Assembly: GCA_961205875.1 (NCBI GenBank)
Contig: OY540810.1
Location: 39,990,001-40,054,000 of the forward strand
Reading direction: 5' to 3'
Length of the DNA: 64,000 nucleotides
From: Sialis fuliginosa
Lineage: Eukaryota; Arthropoda; Insecta; Megaloptera; Sialidae
Part shown: in pieces, positions 34,007 to 45,950 of the stretch
How positions within the stretch are numbered: the stretch's first letter is position 1
Layout of the letters: every line of letters starts with the position of its first letter
Notes under the pieces: generated by a model
Databases searched by the model: none
Told to the model about the DNA's origin: nothing
What the model saw: the letters and a program-made list of their open reading frames with translations, nothing else
Translations under genes and position numbers: made by a program

Positions 34007-36123
34007 CTACCGGACGTTATAACGCCCTAAAAAATGCTTTATATTTAACTGAAATTTTTTATTAGTTTTTAGGGGGTACAGGTAGGTTAAATAATATAAC
34101 CCTTAACCTCTACAGCGGGCGTGGACTGTATTTGCGCGAATAATGGTATATTAAACTTATAATAAATTAAACTACTTACAGTTTGTTCTGCTGGGTGGTT
34201 CCTGGACTGCATCCAGTGAATTGTATTAAGGTTAGGAGAAAAAGGGGGTGATGGAAATACAGTTTCACTTTTAACAATACACAAAACACACATAACATAA
34301 AACAAAGATAACTTAAAGTTTGATTCACTTTTAATTGTAGTAATAATACGATATATATCACAAAGGTGTGATAAAATAAAACAATATTCTAATTTTAATG
34401 CACAAAGGGTGCAAACTATGCGGATAGTTTTGTTTGTAATAATAAGGGCATTAGCAAATGCTACTTAATGCTGTCTTTTTATTACTGTGCTGATTTAAAC
34501 TCTTGCACGAAAACCAACATGTTTGCTCCTTGCAAGAAATAACTTGTAAAACTATAAAAATTAATTGATTATAAATTTTATTTGGCAGTGGCGCCACCAG
34601 TTTTGATTGTTATAACATGGATTATTATAAACAATCGACACAGTAACTATCAAAAAGAGTTTGTGAACACATACATACAGTTACCACAAAAAAATAGCTT
34701 TGAGGTGCATTTGGGGTTCAAAGTTTATTGGTGTGATTACTTTTCATCATGTCCTCGAAATGATACATTTCTATACTGTTACTATTTGCTAACATATATA
34801 GTTTTTGTTATTTTTCCTTGAGAATTTACAAATTAAATCAAGAAATAAAGTTTATGTATCTATTTTGATATTTATCAACCGAAAAATTATCGTTATATTA
34901 CGTGGGCGCATGGGCGTAGCCAGGATTTTGTTCAGGGGGGGGCAAATTTTTTTTTTTATGAAACCGATTGGTCGACGTGTTTTGCCTAGGACCCCGAGGT
35001 AATGAGAGAGGGGTGAGCAAAAAAAGCTCTCACATTATTATGGTAACCTAACCTAAAAAGTTTTATAAAAAAAATTTTTAATAAAAATATTTTCAATGGG
35101 CCTCAAATTTTTGGCGTCTGGGACCTCGAAATGTGTAAGAACGGCTCTGATAAATGGCCATTAATGTAAATAAAATTTGGTAAATCCTTTTTTTCTTAAA
35201 TTAAATTCTATCGTTTCGTTGCAACTTGGAACTTTGGCTCGTGAAAATCCGTGATTTTCATTAACTTAATAAATCAATGTTTTGGTGTGTTCTTGATTAT
35301 TATCGAGGAATTGTAAAAAAGCTATGAAAAAATTAACAATTTCATTATTTATTATATCTCTAGATAGGTGCGCAAAAAGTAACAATGAAAAAGAATTCTT
35401 TTTTTTCATTTCTTCTTTTATTTTCGTCACATTTTTTTCAATTAAATTTATATGTATGTGCATATCTTTTTGAAGACAAAATCCTCTACAAAAATGTACG
35501 TTGCTATTTTGGTGTTTTTTTTTTATTTAATGTAAAAAATCGATCTAATTTGAATTGATAATATACATACATGTATAGTTGAAATATAAAAAAACTTAAA
35601 AAAGTAAAAAGGATAAAAAAGCAATGACATGAATAGTTTAACCGCTATAACAAGATTGCAATAAAAAAACAATGATATTTAAATTTTCGAATCTAAAAAT
35701 GTCAATATTTAGCCAATGAACTGATTCATTTGTTATTCTTAGTTCACGAGCTAGGGGGAGGGGCAAGCGTCCCCCCTTGCCCATGCCTGGCTACGGCCAT
35801 GCTTTTGTAGGTAGTTATTTAAACACAAAACACAGTTTTCACAGGTGTTTTTATTTAATTTTAAATTTTCCCTGATATTTTAGTTTACATGTATAAATAA
35901 AAGATTGTGATTAAAAAAAACATTGATATTTGATTTTCTGGATCCAAAATATAAATTTACGTTCAAAAATCCAATGGACATCATATAAGTCTAGAAATAT
36001 CCCTGTTTGGACAATAATACTGATTTATTTATTACTTTTTGTCCACAAGCTAGGGGGGGGGCAAGCGCCCCCCCCTGCCCCACCCTGGCTACGCCCATGC
36101 GTGGGCGTTATAACGCCCGGTAG
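34007..36123. mobile_element. TA-flanked element with palindromic TIR, interrupted by a hAT
   Basis: Tips CTACCGGACGTTATAACGCC and CTACCGGGCGTTATAACGCC (complement of right) are flanked by TA. The TIR itself contains the palindrome GCGTTATAACGC. Most of its length from 34909 is a nested hAT; its own interior (34030-34900) has no recognised coding. The 79-codon frame at 34582-34821 is unrecognised and probably chance. Confidence 0.7.
34909..36099. mobile_element. hAT element, TSD CGTGGGCG, with duplicated right end
   Basis: CATGGGCGTAGCCAGG and its complement CCTGGCTACGCCCATG are flanked by perfect CGTGGGCG (34901-34908, 36100-36107). A second copy of the right terminus lies inside at 35771-35803 (CCTGGCTACGGCCATGC). 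The last about 290 bases are a diverged repeat of the preceding about 290. It has no intact transposase. Confidence 0.9.
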
Positions 36124-36134
36124 TAATGTACCTA

Positions 36135-36423
36135 GGGGTCATCCGTAAAATATGTCACGCAAATTTAAATCATTTTTGACCCCTCTGTCCATCTTTGTCT
36201 CGTTGCATCATAAAATTTTACAACCCCCTACCTAATTATACGTCACAACCCCCCCTCCCCCCCAATAAAGTCTATAGTTTAAAAAAAATGAATAAAATTG
36301 ATGTGGGTATTTCAAACGTCACGTTTGTTCGGCCCCCCTCCCCCTCCTCGTCACATATCATCAAGCTAGGCAAATGCCCCTCTCCTCCCCCTTTTTTACG
36401 TACGTATTTTATGGACGACCCCC
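36135..36423. mobile_element. TA-flanked MITE, GGGGTC tip
   Basis: GGGGTCATCCGTAAAATATG and GGGGGTCGTCCATAAAATAC (complement of right) are flanked by TA. The GGGGTC-TCC-TAAA tip is a widespread insect MITE pattern. The interior is rich in C runs, and further C runs follow at 36471-36482 and 36568-36580. Confidence 0.75.
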
Positions 36424-37439
36424 TATCTGCACCCAAAAACACATGTTTTAACATACTATACTCCAAGAGGAGACCCCCCCCCTAAATATTCAGTGTTCTT
36501 AAAAAAACGTATGTTTTAAAAAAACATTAGTTCAAAATACCTTCAAAAAATTTAACTCATGTATTTACCCCCCCCCCCCCCTAATAAAATTTATAACATA
36601 ATAAAATAGAACATACAATACTACATTTTCGCTGACGATATAATATAACGATGATATAATAAAAAGTTATAAAGAAAAGATCAAATTTGTCGTTATTTAT
36701 TTCGGGACACATAAACTAAATTTTTTGCGATTCTTTCAAATAGATTATAAGTAACATATTATTTTGCACTCTAATTCATATAATGACCATTGTTTTTCTC
36801 TATCTACATAATTTTTTTTGTTTTTTTTACTTTTAATGCAAGAAATAGATCAATAGCATCAATAACTTTTTTACTAATGGTATTGGTTATCACAAAATTT
36901 GTAGGGTTATTTGTCACGCGCTACAACCAATGTAATTCTTTCTTATACTGTGAATCATGTCCAAACCTATAATCAATTTACGTGATTATATTTTTATTTA
37001 AAAATATTGAATATATGCCATCTGTAATCACAAAGGATTCAATTCATTTTTATATTACAATACCTACTCCTTCTACCTAAATAATAATTGAATTCTTCTT
37101 GATACAATATAAAATACGTCAAAAGAAAAGTACTTATTACAACAAACAAAATTAAATACAATAAATAAAAATGGAGAAAGAAAATTGTCAATTTGTGCGT
37201 GTATTCATAAATAATTTCCTATGGAAAAATTTATATTTCAATTTTCAAGAAATTACTGTGCTTATAGTAGCATTCATTCAATAGTTCATCTTTCAGTATT
37301 ATTTTTAAATATTCAGTGAAAAATTTCTAATATCTTAATAATAAAAATACTATATAAATCAAATACTTCCACCCTTAGTCAAAATGAATTATCTCGCCTT
37401 AAATATTCATCATCCAAAAATTACATTTATCGATGTGAA

Positions 37440-37730
37440 AATGTAACATCTTTATCTTTGACACACCCCTAACACACGCGCTAATGTAATTTCACAATTG
37501 GGTTTATACGGCATTTACCGCGTTCCATCATTTCAATTTTCTACAAACGCTATCCTCTACGGCTTGCTGGATATCCCTTCTGAAGATATCCCCCTCGCTT
37601 CCCCCCTCCGCCGCACTCCACCCGCCATTTCAACCATCAAAACCGTCGTCTCGTATTCTTTGCTTCATGAAAAACTCACTCTACTCAATTCATCCTAGCC
37701 ACTTGTAATTCCCCGTCCTTTTAACCATAA
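37440..37730. other. GC-richer, pyrimidine-rich island
   Basis: About 290 bases clearly richer in C than the surrounding AT-rich DNA. A 66-codon plus-strand frame (37498-37698) begins ATGGGTTTATACGGC; I recognise no motif in it. It could be an exon relic or an unclassified repeat. The neighbouring bases 36585-37440 and 37730-38160 show nothing I can assign. Confidence 0.25.
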
Positions 37731-38164
37731 CGTTACAGTCATTCTCATTTTGTCTCTTATTCTATGTACAGTATGATTAGCCAAAGATGAATTTCGTTTC
37801 ACTTTTAATTTTTTATTATTTAGAATCATAAAGGTCACTTCCTTAATCAAAAAGAATGAAGTCTAATACCTACATACAATCCTAACTGTTTTTAATTAAT
37901 TGTTTAGTAATTGCACTTGTTTTTTATTTATTTTTTATTGGCATTGGTAAGCAGTCAGTTAACTATCTTTTACGTGGATTACGGATAAGGGATGATGCCC
38001 TGGAGTTATCAGGACAGATAACATTCAATAGACTCAGAAGACACGATTGCGGCCTCCGGGTAAATGCAGTAGAAACCTTAGACGCAGCCATCATGTCGAG
38101 TACTTTATAAAGGGTTACTTTGGAATCGTATATTTTAAATATCAATACACAAATAAGGTAAATG

Positions 38165-38684
38165 CATCCGTTATGGCCGCTATAAGAGCAAGTTTTCAGA
38201 TTTTTTTATGTTTTGATTAATAGGCTTGTTTTTGTAATTCTCATGAACTCATGTTACTAATAAAAAAAGTAATTTTTCTTTAATCAATTTAATTATAAAA
38301 AGCCTTTTATTTTGTTTATGTTTTTTTCCAGTAATGGATAAAGTAAAACCAGTAATGGACACTTGCTAATGATTACAAAATGATAAGTACTGCGACACAA
38401 AAGATATAAAAGAAAGAATCGTCAAATTTGAAACAATGTAAAGCAGTTGTTATGACAATATAATAATTAATAAAAAAAATTATGCTAATAATTAGTTTAA
38501 ACGTCCGCCATTTTGTAACCTATTGGCCGATTGTCATCAAATCACGCTGTAAGACAGTTAAATACATATAGATTAATATTCAGAAATGGTAGTAATCAAA
38601 TATCAACACATATTTTTAATTCAGTACATTTAATTTAAAAATAGCCATTACTGAGGTCCTTGCCAAGACTGGTGCCACTACCTT
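38165..38684 (+). repeat. Dispersed TA-type repeat family, copy 3
   Basis: Uninterrupted copy parallel to 18455-19262, ending CCAAGACTGGTGCCACTACC. It serves as an empty-site reference for the insertions in copies 2 and 4. Confidence 0.65.
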
Positions 38685-39130
38685 ATTGACATTGCAAAAA
38701 AAGAATGTGGATATCAGAAATTTTTCTATTGATTTCACTCATAAAAGATTTAAAAATAAATTCAGATAAATACTTATAAATGTAATTGTACTTTAATAAA
38801 AAATACTTAAGCACCATTTTGTATAAAGTACATACAAGTAAAGAAAATAGCTGCTACGTAAATTAATTAATTTTATTACTTTCATTTATATTCAGAAAAA
38901 TCAGCTTATTTGTGGTTTGGATGTTTTGCGGCTTTTGAAGTATTTTATTGAAATATTTAATTAAAAGTTTCGTTCAAAAAAGGTTATCCTATCGCTAATA
39001 TTAAATATAACATTTTTATTGACTAACTTTATTGAATTTATATAATACTAGATGAATTGCCCGATGTTAAATAATATTTTTAAAATTCAAACATTATTTT
39101 TAAATTATTTATTTAATAATGCATTTAACC

Positions 39131-40311
39131 CAGCGATTCTCAGCCTGTGGGGCGCGCCTCCCTAGAGGGGCGTGATAAAACTAAATGGGGGGCACGAGCA
39201 TATCGAGAAAAAATATTATTAAAAAAATAATTATTTATTGAAAGAAAAGCAATAAAATACATTCTGACATAATAAATAATAAAATACACGTTTACATTTA
39301 CACTGATATAATACATTTATAAACAGGATTGTACTAAATTAAAAACAAGATTAATAATTATTATTAGTGACTCGTTTGAGCCTGTCTTGTAGAGCAAAGA
39401 TTTTCGAAAGAAGGTTTAATAAAAAACATCTGCCAAGTAAATGCACAGTGCTTCCTTGTGCTAAATTCACTAAAACCGATAGTTTTCAGATAAATTGCCT
39501 GGCATTGGTTAACCATTTAATTTTTATACAAATTTTACTAAAAAATCTTAGTTCGAATTTTTTCTTAAAACGCACCTGAATATTTTTTCATATATTTTTA
39601 ATTTTTTGACAATTTCAATCTAAATCTAAATTTATGCAAATGTCAAAATGACATTTAAAACGTCAAAGTGACATTTAAAACGTCAAAATGACACTTAATA
39701 TATCCAATCAAATATCAATTTAGAAAAACAAAACACGAATTTTTAAAATTAATTTAGACAAATCTTTGTAAGGGAATATTTTACAACAAACGTAGTAGAC
39801 CCATATTATAGGAAATTTAATTCTCTACAAAAAATATTCTATAAAATTTTCTCGTAACATGTGTCGTTTTTAAGATATCTTGAAAAAATAAATATTTTGG
39901 GGTGTCACCCCTCCCCCTTACACACGATTTTGATGATTTTGAAATGGGACCGTCCTCAAACCAAACCCAACCATCCGACCAAGTTTCAATAATATCGGTT
40001 CAGTGGTTCATGAGTTATGCGTGTGACAAGGATTCAGGGGACAGACGGACACACGGATACACGGACACACGGACACACGGACACACGGACAGACAGACAG
40101 ACACGGAACGAAAAGTGTTTGTCTTGACGTGAAACGGATAAATAAATTTAAAATTTTGAAATTGGAGAACATTTTTTTTGTCTCAATCTGAAACGATCAC
40201 ATAGCTTCTCGTATCTTCGATATTGCGAGGAAGCAATATTGTATGAGGGGGGAGGGGGGAGAATTATAATTGAAAATTGGGTCGCGAATACTAAAAGGTT
40301 GAGAAACGCTG
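39131..40311. mobile_element. hAT element with Charlie/SPIN-like tips, TSD ATTTAACC
   Basis: Tips CAGCGATTCTCAGCCT and CAGCGTTTCTCAACCT (complement of right) match the CAGNGNTTCTCAACCT pattern of Charlie/SPIN-type hAT elements. ATTTAACC flanks both sides (39123-39130, 40312-40319). It carries dispersed repeat A inside. No transposase frame. Confidence 0.9.
39748..40230 (+). repeat. Dispersed repeat A, copy 2, inside the hAT
   Basis: Parallel to 13473-13935, with the CGGACACA microsatellite expanded (40035-40100). It is either nested in the hAT or carried as its cargo; at 13473 the same repeat lacks the hAT tips. Confidence 0.7.
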
Positions 40312-40924
40312 ATTTAACCTATAGAAGAGTATGTTTCTTATATTGTACAATATAAAATAATTTAAATCATTGTTTTTCATTATTTCGTACACGAATTCTA
40401 TAAGAGAATATTCAACAACGTTAACGGAATGGTATCAACAATTAAAAAATATTTTACAAGCCGTATTTTTCAAAGCTTTTCAGAATAATAACAAATATTA
40501 TATTTTTTTCATCCAGATTAGTTCAATATTGGAAACAAATATACATAGTACAAGTAATTAAGGACTAACATTCCAAACATTAATAGTTGGTCGATGAAAT
40601 TATTTTAAACAGTTCGACTATAAAAATATATAAAAAATAAAAATGTACTTTTAGTCCAGTCATCAAAAGATTTCAGTTAACTCCGTCATTTTTTTCTAGA
40701 AATTGATAGATTTTGTTGTATAGAACATGGCGATAACTTCCCCCTCCCCCCTTCGAAGAGATTTTTTTGATAATTTGACATAGATCAACTGTTTAGTAGA
40801 ATTTAACTTAATACGTAAGCATCAAACTACAAAGTATATTTATATTATTTTGATAATATTAAAAGTTATAATAAAAATTAGTTCATATAATTACACCGTT
40901 TAAAATGCACGATCTATATATCTA

Positions 40925-41335
40925 TATTATATTATAAAACGCAACGTCTCTCTGTCTGTCTGCCCGTTAGTACGCTTATCACTCCGATTTACGTGATTTT
41001 TTCGATTAATAGATATGTTCGTTACCCAGGATTTAGTATATACATATTTTATTACGTTAGGTGACATAAGGAATAAGCAGTGACGATATAATATAATAGT
41101 AAATCAAGTCAAAAAACAGTTTGCCGTTAATGCGCCATTTTGTAATACACTATCTAAACCATTCAATATTATATAGTTAAGAATTGTCTAGTATTCTACA
41201 CGCTTAAATCTAAAAATTATATATTATATAGTGTCACGGAGTTTATTTTAGATTATTAAGAGATTTAAAATAAACTCCGTGACACCATATATCTAATTTT
41301 TAGAAACAAGCGAAGTCGCGACCACAACTAGTTAT
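40925..41335 (+). repeat. Degenerate repeat of the TATATA/ACTAGT type
   Basis: Starts near TATAAAACGCAACGTCTCTC and ends AAGCGAAGTCGCGACCACAA then CTAGT. Its left half matches the complement of 60640-60890 (landmarks CGCTTATCACTC and GACGATAATA-type). Contains the hairpin 41232-41287. Confidence 0.5.
41232..41287. repeat. Near-perfect hairpin, 18-19-bp arms
   Basis: TGTCACGGAGTTTATTTTA and AAAATAAACTCCGTGACA are separated by a loop of about 18 bases. The pairing extends with ATATAG against CATATAT outside. Confidence 0.75.
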
Positions 41336-42174
41336 TGACAAATAGCAAATGTTAGTTTCCGTCTTAAGTAACAATTGGAACCAAAGAAATACTAGATGGT
41401 TATATTATGTCAATGACCTCTCATAAAAAAGTTCAGTTACGCCTCTGTTTAGTTTAGTTAAAAGTATCTACGTGTACCGGTAATACATTATTGATTGTAC
41501 ATTCACATAAACTTTTTTATTATTTAATAAACTATAAACTTTTTTATTATTTTGTCTAATTTGAAGCATCCGTATTAAATTTAAAAAAATGCACTTTTTA
41601 TTTTGTATCAATAACTCCTGGTCTAAATACTTGTTGATTGATATTAAAAATCAATAAAACTTATTAATACTAATATGCGTCTCAAATTTCATAACTACAA
41701 CAGAATGAGTTCACATGAGAATTTTCGGGCACAAATTCATATGAACTTTTTTGCTTAGAATAACTTCGCCAGTAATTTTTTTAGGTTTGGTTATTATCCC
41801 TGAATCATCCTGTATAGATTAAATTCATTTCGGTCTTCTCAAATTTTAAACATCTTTTGATAAGATTGCTATAAATACCTATTCGTTACCACTTATTATT
41901 ATTTAATTATATTTAGTTGTTGTTAAAATATTTACCATCCTGTGAAACGAAGTAAGTAAAAAGTTTTTTAGACGACATCAAGTGCTATGGAAAATTTATC
42001 AAGTACTTTTAATTGGATTTAGTTCAAATGAATTATATACTCTGACAATGTATAATATTGAATTTGAATCCTTAGAAAATCTTCAACGAGAAAGTTTCGT
42101 AGTTGCACTAAATATAAATAAAGAAATAATTAGGTTATTTTCCTAAAACAAGTGATTGAATTTTTTAATGACTA
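41336..42174. other. AT-rich, nothing recognised
   Basis: No repeats or frames that I can support. Confidence 0.5.
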
Positions 42175-42177
42175 TTA

Positions 42178-43154
42178 CACAGGCTCACTAAAAAAGTATT
42201 CTGAAATTTACATGTGACTAGGCTATTCTTATGGATTTTGAGCCGCTGAATCCGAATCCGGCTTCAGAATTTCCCCTAGACCCCACAAATTTTCCCCTAG
42301 CCTAGGTAAAAGTGAGAAATCTTGAAAGTTTCGGGCTCCGTTAAAGTAATGTTTATCCACGGGAAAGTTAATAAAACGATGTGGTTTCTACGTATTTCGA
42401 GTCGCTAAGTTCGAATCCGACATTAGAAATTTTCTACAGTACCTCAGAATCCCCCTAGCCTAGGGGGAAGAGTGTATAACTGAGCAAAACTTGAGGTTTC
42501 ACGATGGCTTCTTTTTGTACAGAAAAGCTGATATATTTCCGTATTTTAAGTTGCTGAATTTATATCTGACATAAGAATTTTTCTACAGTACCTCTGAATT
42601 CCCCTAGTCTAGGGAAAAATGTGGAAACTGACCAAAACTTAAGGTTTCACGAAGGCTTTTTTATGTACAAAAAAGCTGATATATTTCCGTTGCTGAATTT
42701 ATATCTGACATAAGTCATAGAAAAACAGTACCACAGAATTCCCCTAGCCTAGGGGAAAAAGTGAAAAACTGAAAAATTCTGATGCTAGATTTGAACTCAG
42801 CTACTCAAAACACTACTCAAAAATAAAACCGCCATGAAACCTCCAGTTTTTCTCACTTTTTCCCCTACGCTAGGGGAATTCTGAGGTAGGTACTGTAGAA
42901 AGTTTTATTATGTCGTATTCGAACTTAGCGACTCGAAATACGTAGAAACCACATTGTTTTATTAACTTTCCCGTGGATAAATATTACTTTAACGGAGCCT
43001 GAAACTTCCAAGATTTCACACTTTTCCCTAGGCTAGGGGAAAATTGTGGGGTCTAGGGGAAATTCTGTATCCGGATTCGGATTAAGCGGCTCAAAATCCA
43101 TAAGGGTAGCCTAGTCATATGTAAAGTTCAGACCACTTTTTTTATGGGCCTGTG
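42178..43154. mobile_element. Fold-back element with repeated CCCCTAGCCTAGGGG palindromes, TSD TTA
   Basis: CACAGGCTCACTAAAAAAG mirrors the right end CACAGGCCCATAAAAAAAG (complement); TTA flanks both sides (42175-42177, 43155-43157). The arms run about 250 bases. The centre is made of about 150-bp subrepeats, each with a CCCCTAGCCTAGGGG-like palindrome (about 42294, 42451, 42601, 42741, 42872, 43025). TTA fits TWA targets of PIF/Harbinger; the class is uncertain. Confidence 0.8.
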
Positions 43155-43775
43155 TTATGAGTAATATAAGCATTAATGAACAAATGTAGTTTGTTTTACT
43201 ACAAGAATGATTTATTTTTATCAGATTATAATAAATATTTCACATATTACATACACATTGTAAATATTAATAATTTTGGGTACTTAATAATATTATATAC
43301 ACAAATTTAGTTTCAATTCGAATTCATAATACTCTAAAGCAAATAGTATCCAAAAATAAACACAAATATTCTATAAAAGACTCCAGAGTCCTATGTAATT
43401 CAATAATCGCCAATTTCTTTTCAACAACTTCAAAACACTTTTCACACCGTTCAACTTAAATCGCTACAGATTGAGATCAAGGACGGTCACCTGGATGTTG
43501 CCCCCCTCCTCACACTTTTACAGATCTTCAGATAATATTTTGACAAGTTTGTGTGCCAACACATTTTACGATGTCTTGTATGTCGACATGGGAAACTTCA
43601 ACAGTAAGACATCCGATGACGTCATGAAGCGGAATGAAAATAAAAATAATTCGCTTTGATCATTTTGACACATGAACACGTGTGGTGCACACATTACTAA
43701 TACGTTTATTGAATTTTTCTCGATGAAAATATATTGTGAAATTTACAGAAGATATCGATGGTTTATATACACAAT

Positions 43776-44039
43776 CAGTGGTGGATTTAAGGAAAAAGGC
43801 ATAGTGGGTAAAATCTTCTTAGGGGCCCTTATACTTTTTTTATCGAATGTTTTATTGAAAGTAATAGGTATAAGTATTTATTTCAGCACTACTCTTCTTG
43901 TTTACAAGAGATTCTCAAAAAAAAATTTTTTTAAATAACAAAAATCGAAAGTAACTTTTGGCAAGGGGGGCCCTTAATGCCTTCCATCGAGGGCCCAGTG
44001 AGCAAATACTCCTTTGCTCACCTGTTAAATCCGCCACTA
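43776..44039. mobile_element. Short hAT MITE, TSD TACACAAT
   Basis: CAGTGGTGGATTTAA at the left; the right end reads AAATCCGCCACTA, so the last base has mutated. TACACAAT flanks both sides (43768-43775, 44040-44047). Confidence 0.88.
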
Positions 44040-44137
44040 TACACAATACACATCCTATCCTTATTTACGCGATTTCACATAAACATGACTTTAACTGCCT
44101 TAAATTCGGACGATGCGAGATTGGCTAAGATTCGGAC

Positions 44138-45167
44138 TAGGGCATACAAAAACCCGAAAAAATTACAAAACCCGGTTATCGGTTTTTCATAATGTGAAAA
44201 ACCGGTTAACCGGTTTTTAGTCGGGTTTTTCAATTAAGTTTAAAAAATGTTTTAAACTATTTAAATAAAATAATAAATTAATATTAAAAAAATTAAACTT
44301 ATTTAACTATACCTTTTCAAGTTCAAATTGAGACTATTCAATTTTAAATTGAGAATAATCAATTTCAAAATTAAGACTATTCAATTTCAAACTGTTAATA
44401 ATCAATTTCAAATTGGGAACTATTAATTAGTAAAGTTAGTTTAAAAGTGATCTATAGGTGAAGACAGTAAATATGACTCAAACTAAGTTTCGATTTCAGT
44501 TATTGTTAATTATATCCGATATGTCATTCATGATATATAATATATATGATACATTAATTATGATTTGTTAATTTGGACAATAGTAAATAACTGAGGGCCT
44601 AATTTTAAATAAAATTAAGAAATTAAATTTTTTTAATATATGTTAACTTAATTAATTAATATTCGTAACAATAATAAGTTAAATAACAATTGCAACAGTG
44701 GCCCCTATATGAGTTCGTTGCTATAGCAAATATATTTTGTATTATAATACATTATATTATATTGAAATAAATTATTTATTTATTTTCATCTCAAATGTGG
44801 AATTTACAATTCCCAATCTGAAGTTGATTAGTCTAAATTTGAACTTGAAATGGTATAATCTCCTTTATTAACATATTATTATACACTTCACGAATAACCC
44901 TCAAGTTCCATTTACTCCGCTATAATATTTTTATTTACACATTGCGCGTTAGTTTATATGTCACCCTTTTTTAATTGAAATAAATTCACAACAGAAATAC
45001 TTCATGAATAACAGTAAAAAAATAAAATTATTTGTCACTTAAAGAAATAAAAAATATATATATAATTGACTTTCGGTTTTTCGGGAAAAACCCGGTTTTA
45101 CGGTTTTGGTAAATTTTAACAAAAAACCGGTTAACCGGTTTCGGTTAAAACCGGTTTGTATGCCCTA
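44138..45167. mobile_element. hAT MITE rich in CCGGTTAACCGG, TSD ATTCGGAC/ATTTGGAC
   Basis: TAGGGCATACAAA at both ends in inverted orientation, with a one-mismatch 8-bp duplication. The palindromic motif CCGGTTAACCGGTTT lies near each end and is a plausible transposase site. The interior is AT-rich and contains three AATTTCAAATTG-like subrepeats (44320-44420). Confidence 0.85.
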
Positions 45168-45535
45168 ATTTGGACGAAGCGAAACCGTCTGAAATTTAAA
45201 AGATCATATTATAATCAATTAGTAAAAACTACCTATTTTATATTATCTTATTTTTATGTCAGATTTGCTATGTTACAAAATTTAGTTTTTCATTATTCAT
45301 AAGAACAAATGTGTGCTATAAAAGAGCTTTTCATAATTGAGCCTGATTCTTCATATTTATTTTAGGTTAACACAATACCTACCTTAAATATTGTGATTTA
45401 TTGATTTATTAGTTTGTAATTTTGATTATAATAGCTCTAATATAACATTTTATAATATTAAGGATTTATTATTTCCGTTTTTGTTACAAGATAGTTTTAA
45501 TTACAACATGGTATTTTCAATACACATTTTTTTTA

Positions 45536-45950
45536 TGGTTTCATACCTCAAAATGAAAAAAACGAAACCCTTATGAATCACTTTCTTGTCTGTCTGGCTA
45601 AGTTGAAATTTATATCAAATACTAAGTTCTATAGCCTCATAGTCCCGAAAAAAATTCAAGGTCACGTAGACTAATGTGTTTATAAGTAAAATGTACTGTA
45701 TATACATAGGCTTAGAGCTATTTCATGCAGGCAAACAAATTCTTTATATGTTATCATCTAATTTATTTATATTTTACTGTACCTTCGAACCGTTTTTAGG
45801 ATTCCGTACCTCAAAATAAAAAAACATAATCCTTATAGGATTACGTTGTTGTCCGCATGCATGTCTGTCCGTCAAGAACGGCTAGATGTATCAAGTTGAA
45901 ATTTATATCAAACACTATGTAAAGTAGCCTCATAGTCCCATAAAAAATCA
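45536..45950 (+). repeat. Two tandem-like copies of a dispersed repeat
   Basis: The order CATACCTCAAAAT, CTTGTCTGTC, AAGTTGAAATTTATATCAAA, CCTCATAGTCCC appears at 45540-45650 and again at 45805-45945. A GGAACCCTAAAAA-type edge of the same style occurs at 53038. Class not determined. Confidence 0.5.

Noticed and set aside
34582-34821. 79-codon frame with hydrophobic C-terminus
   Set aside because: Lies inside the TA-flanked element, lacks recognisable motifs, and its cysteine-rich look is not supported by any family I know.
43672-43938. 88-codon frame with hydrophobic segment
   Set aside because: Crosses the left edge of the hAT MITE at 43776, so the frame mixes host and element sequence.
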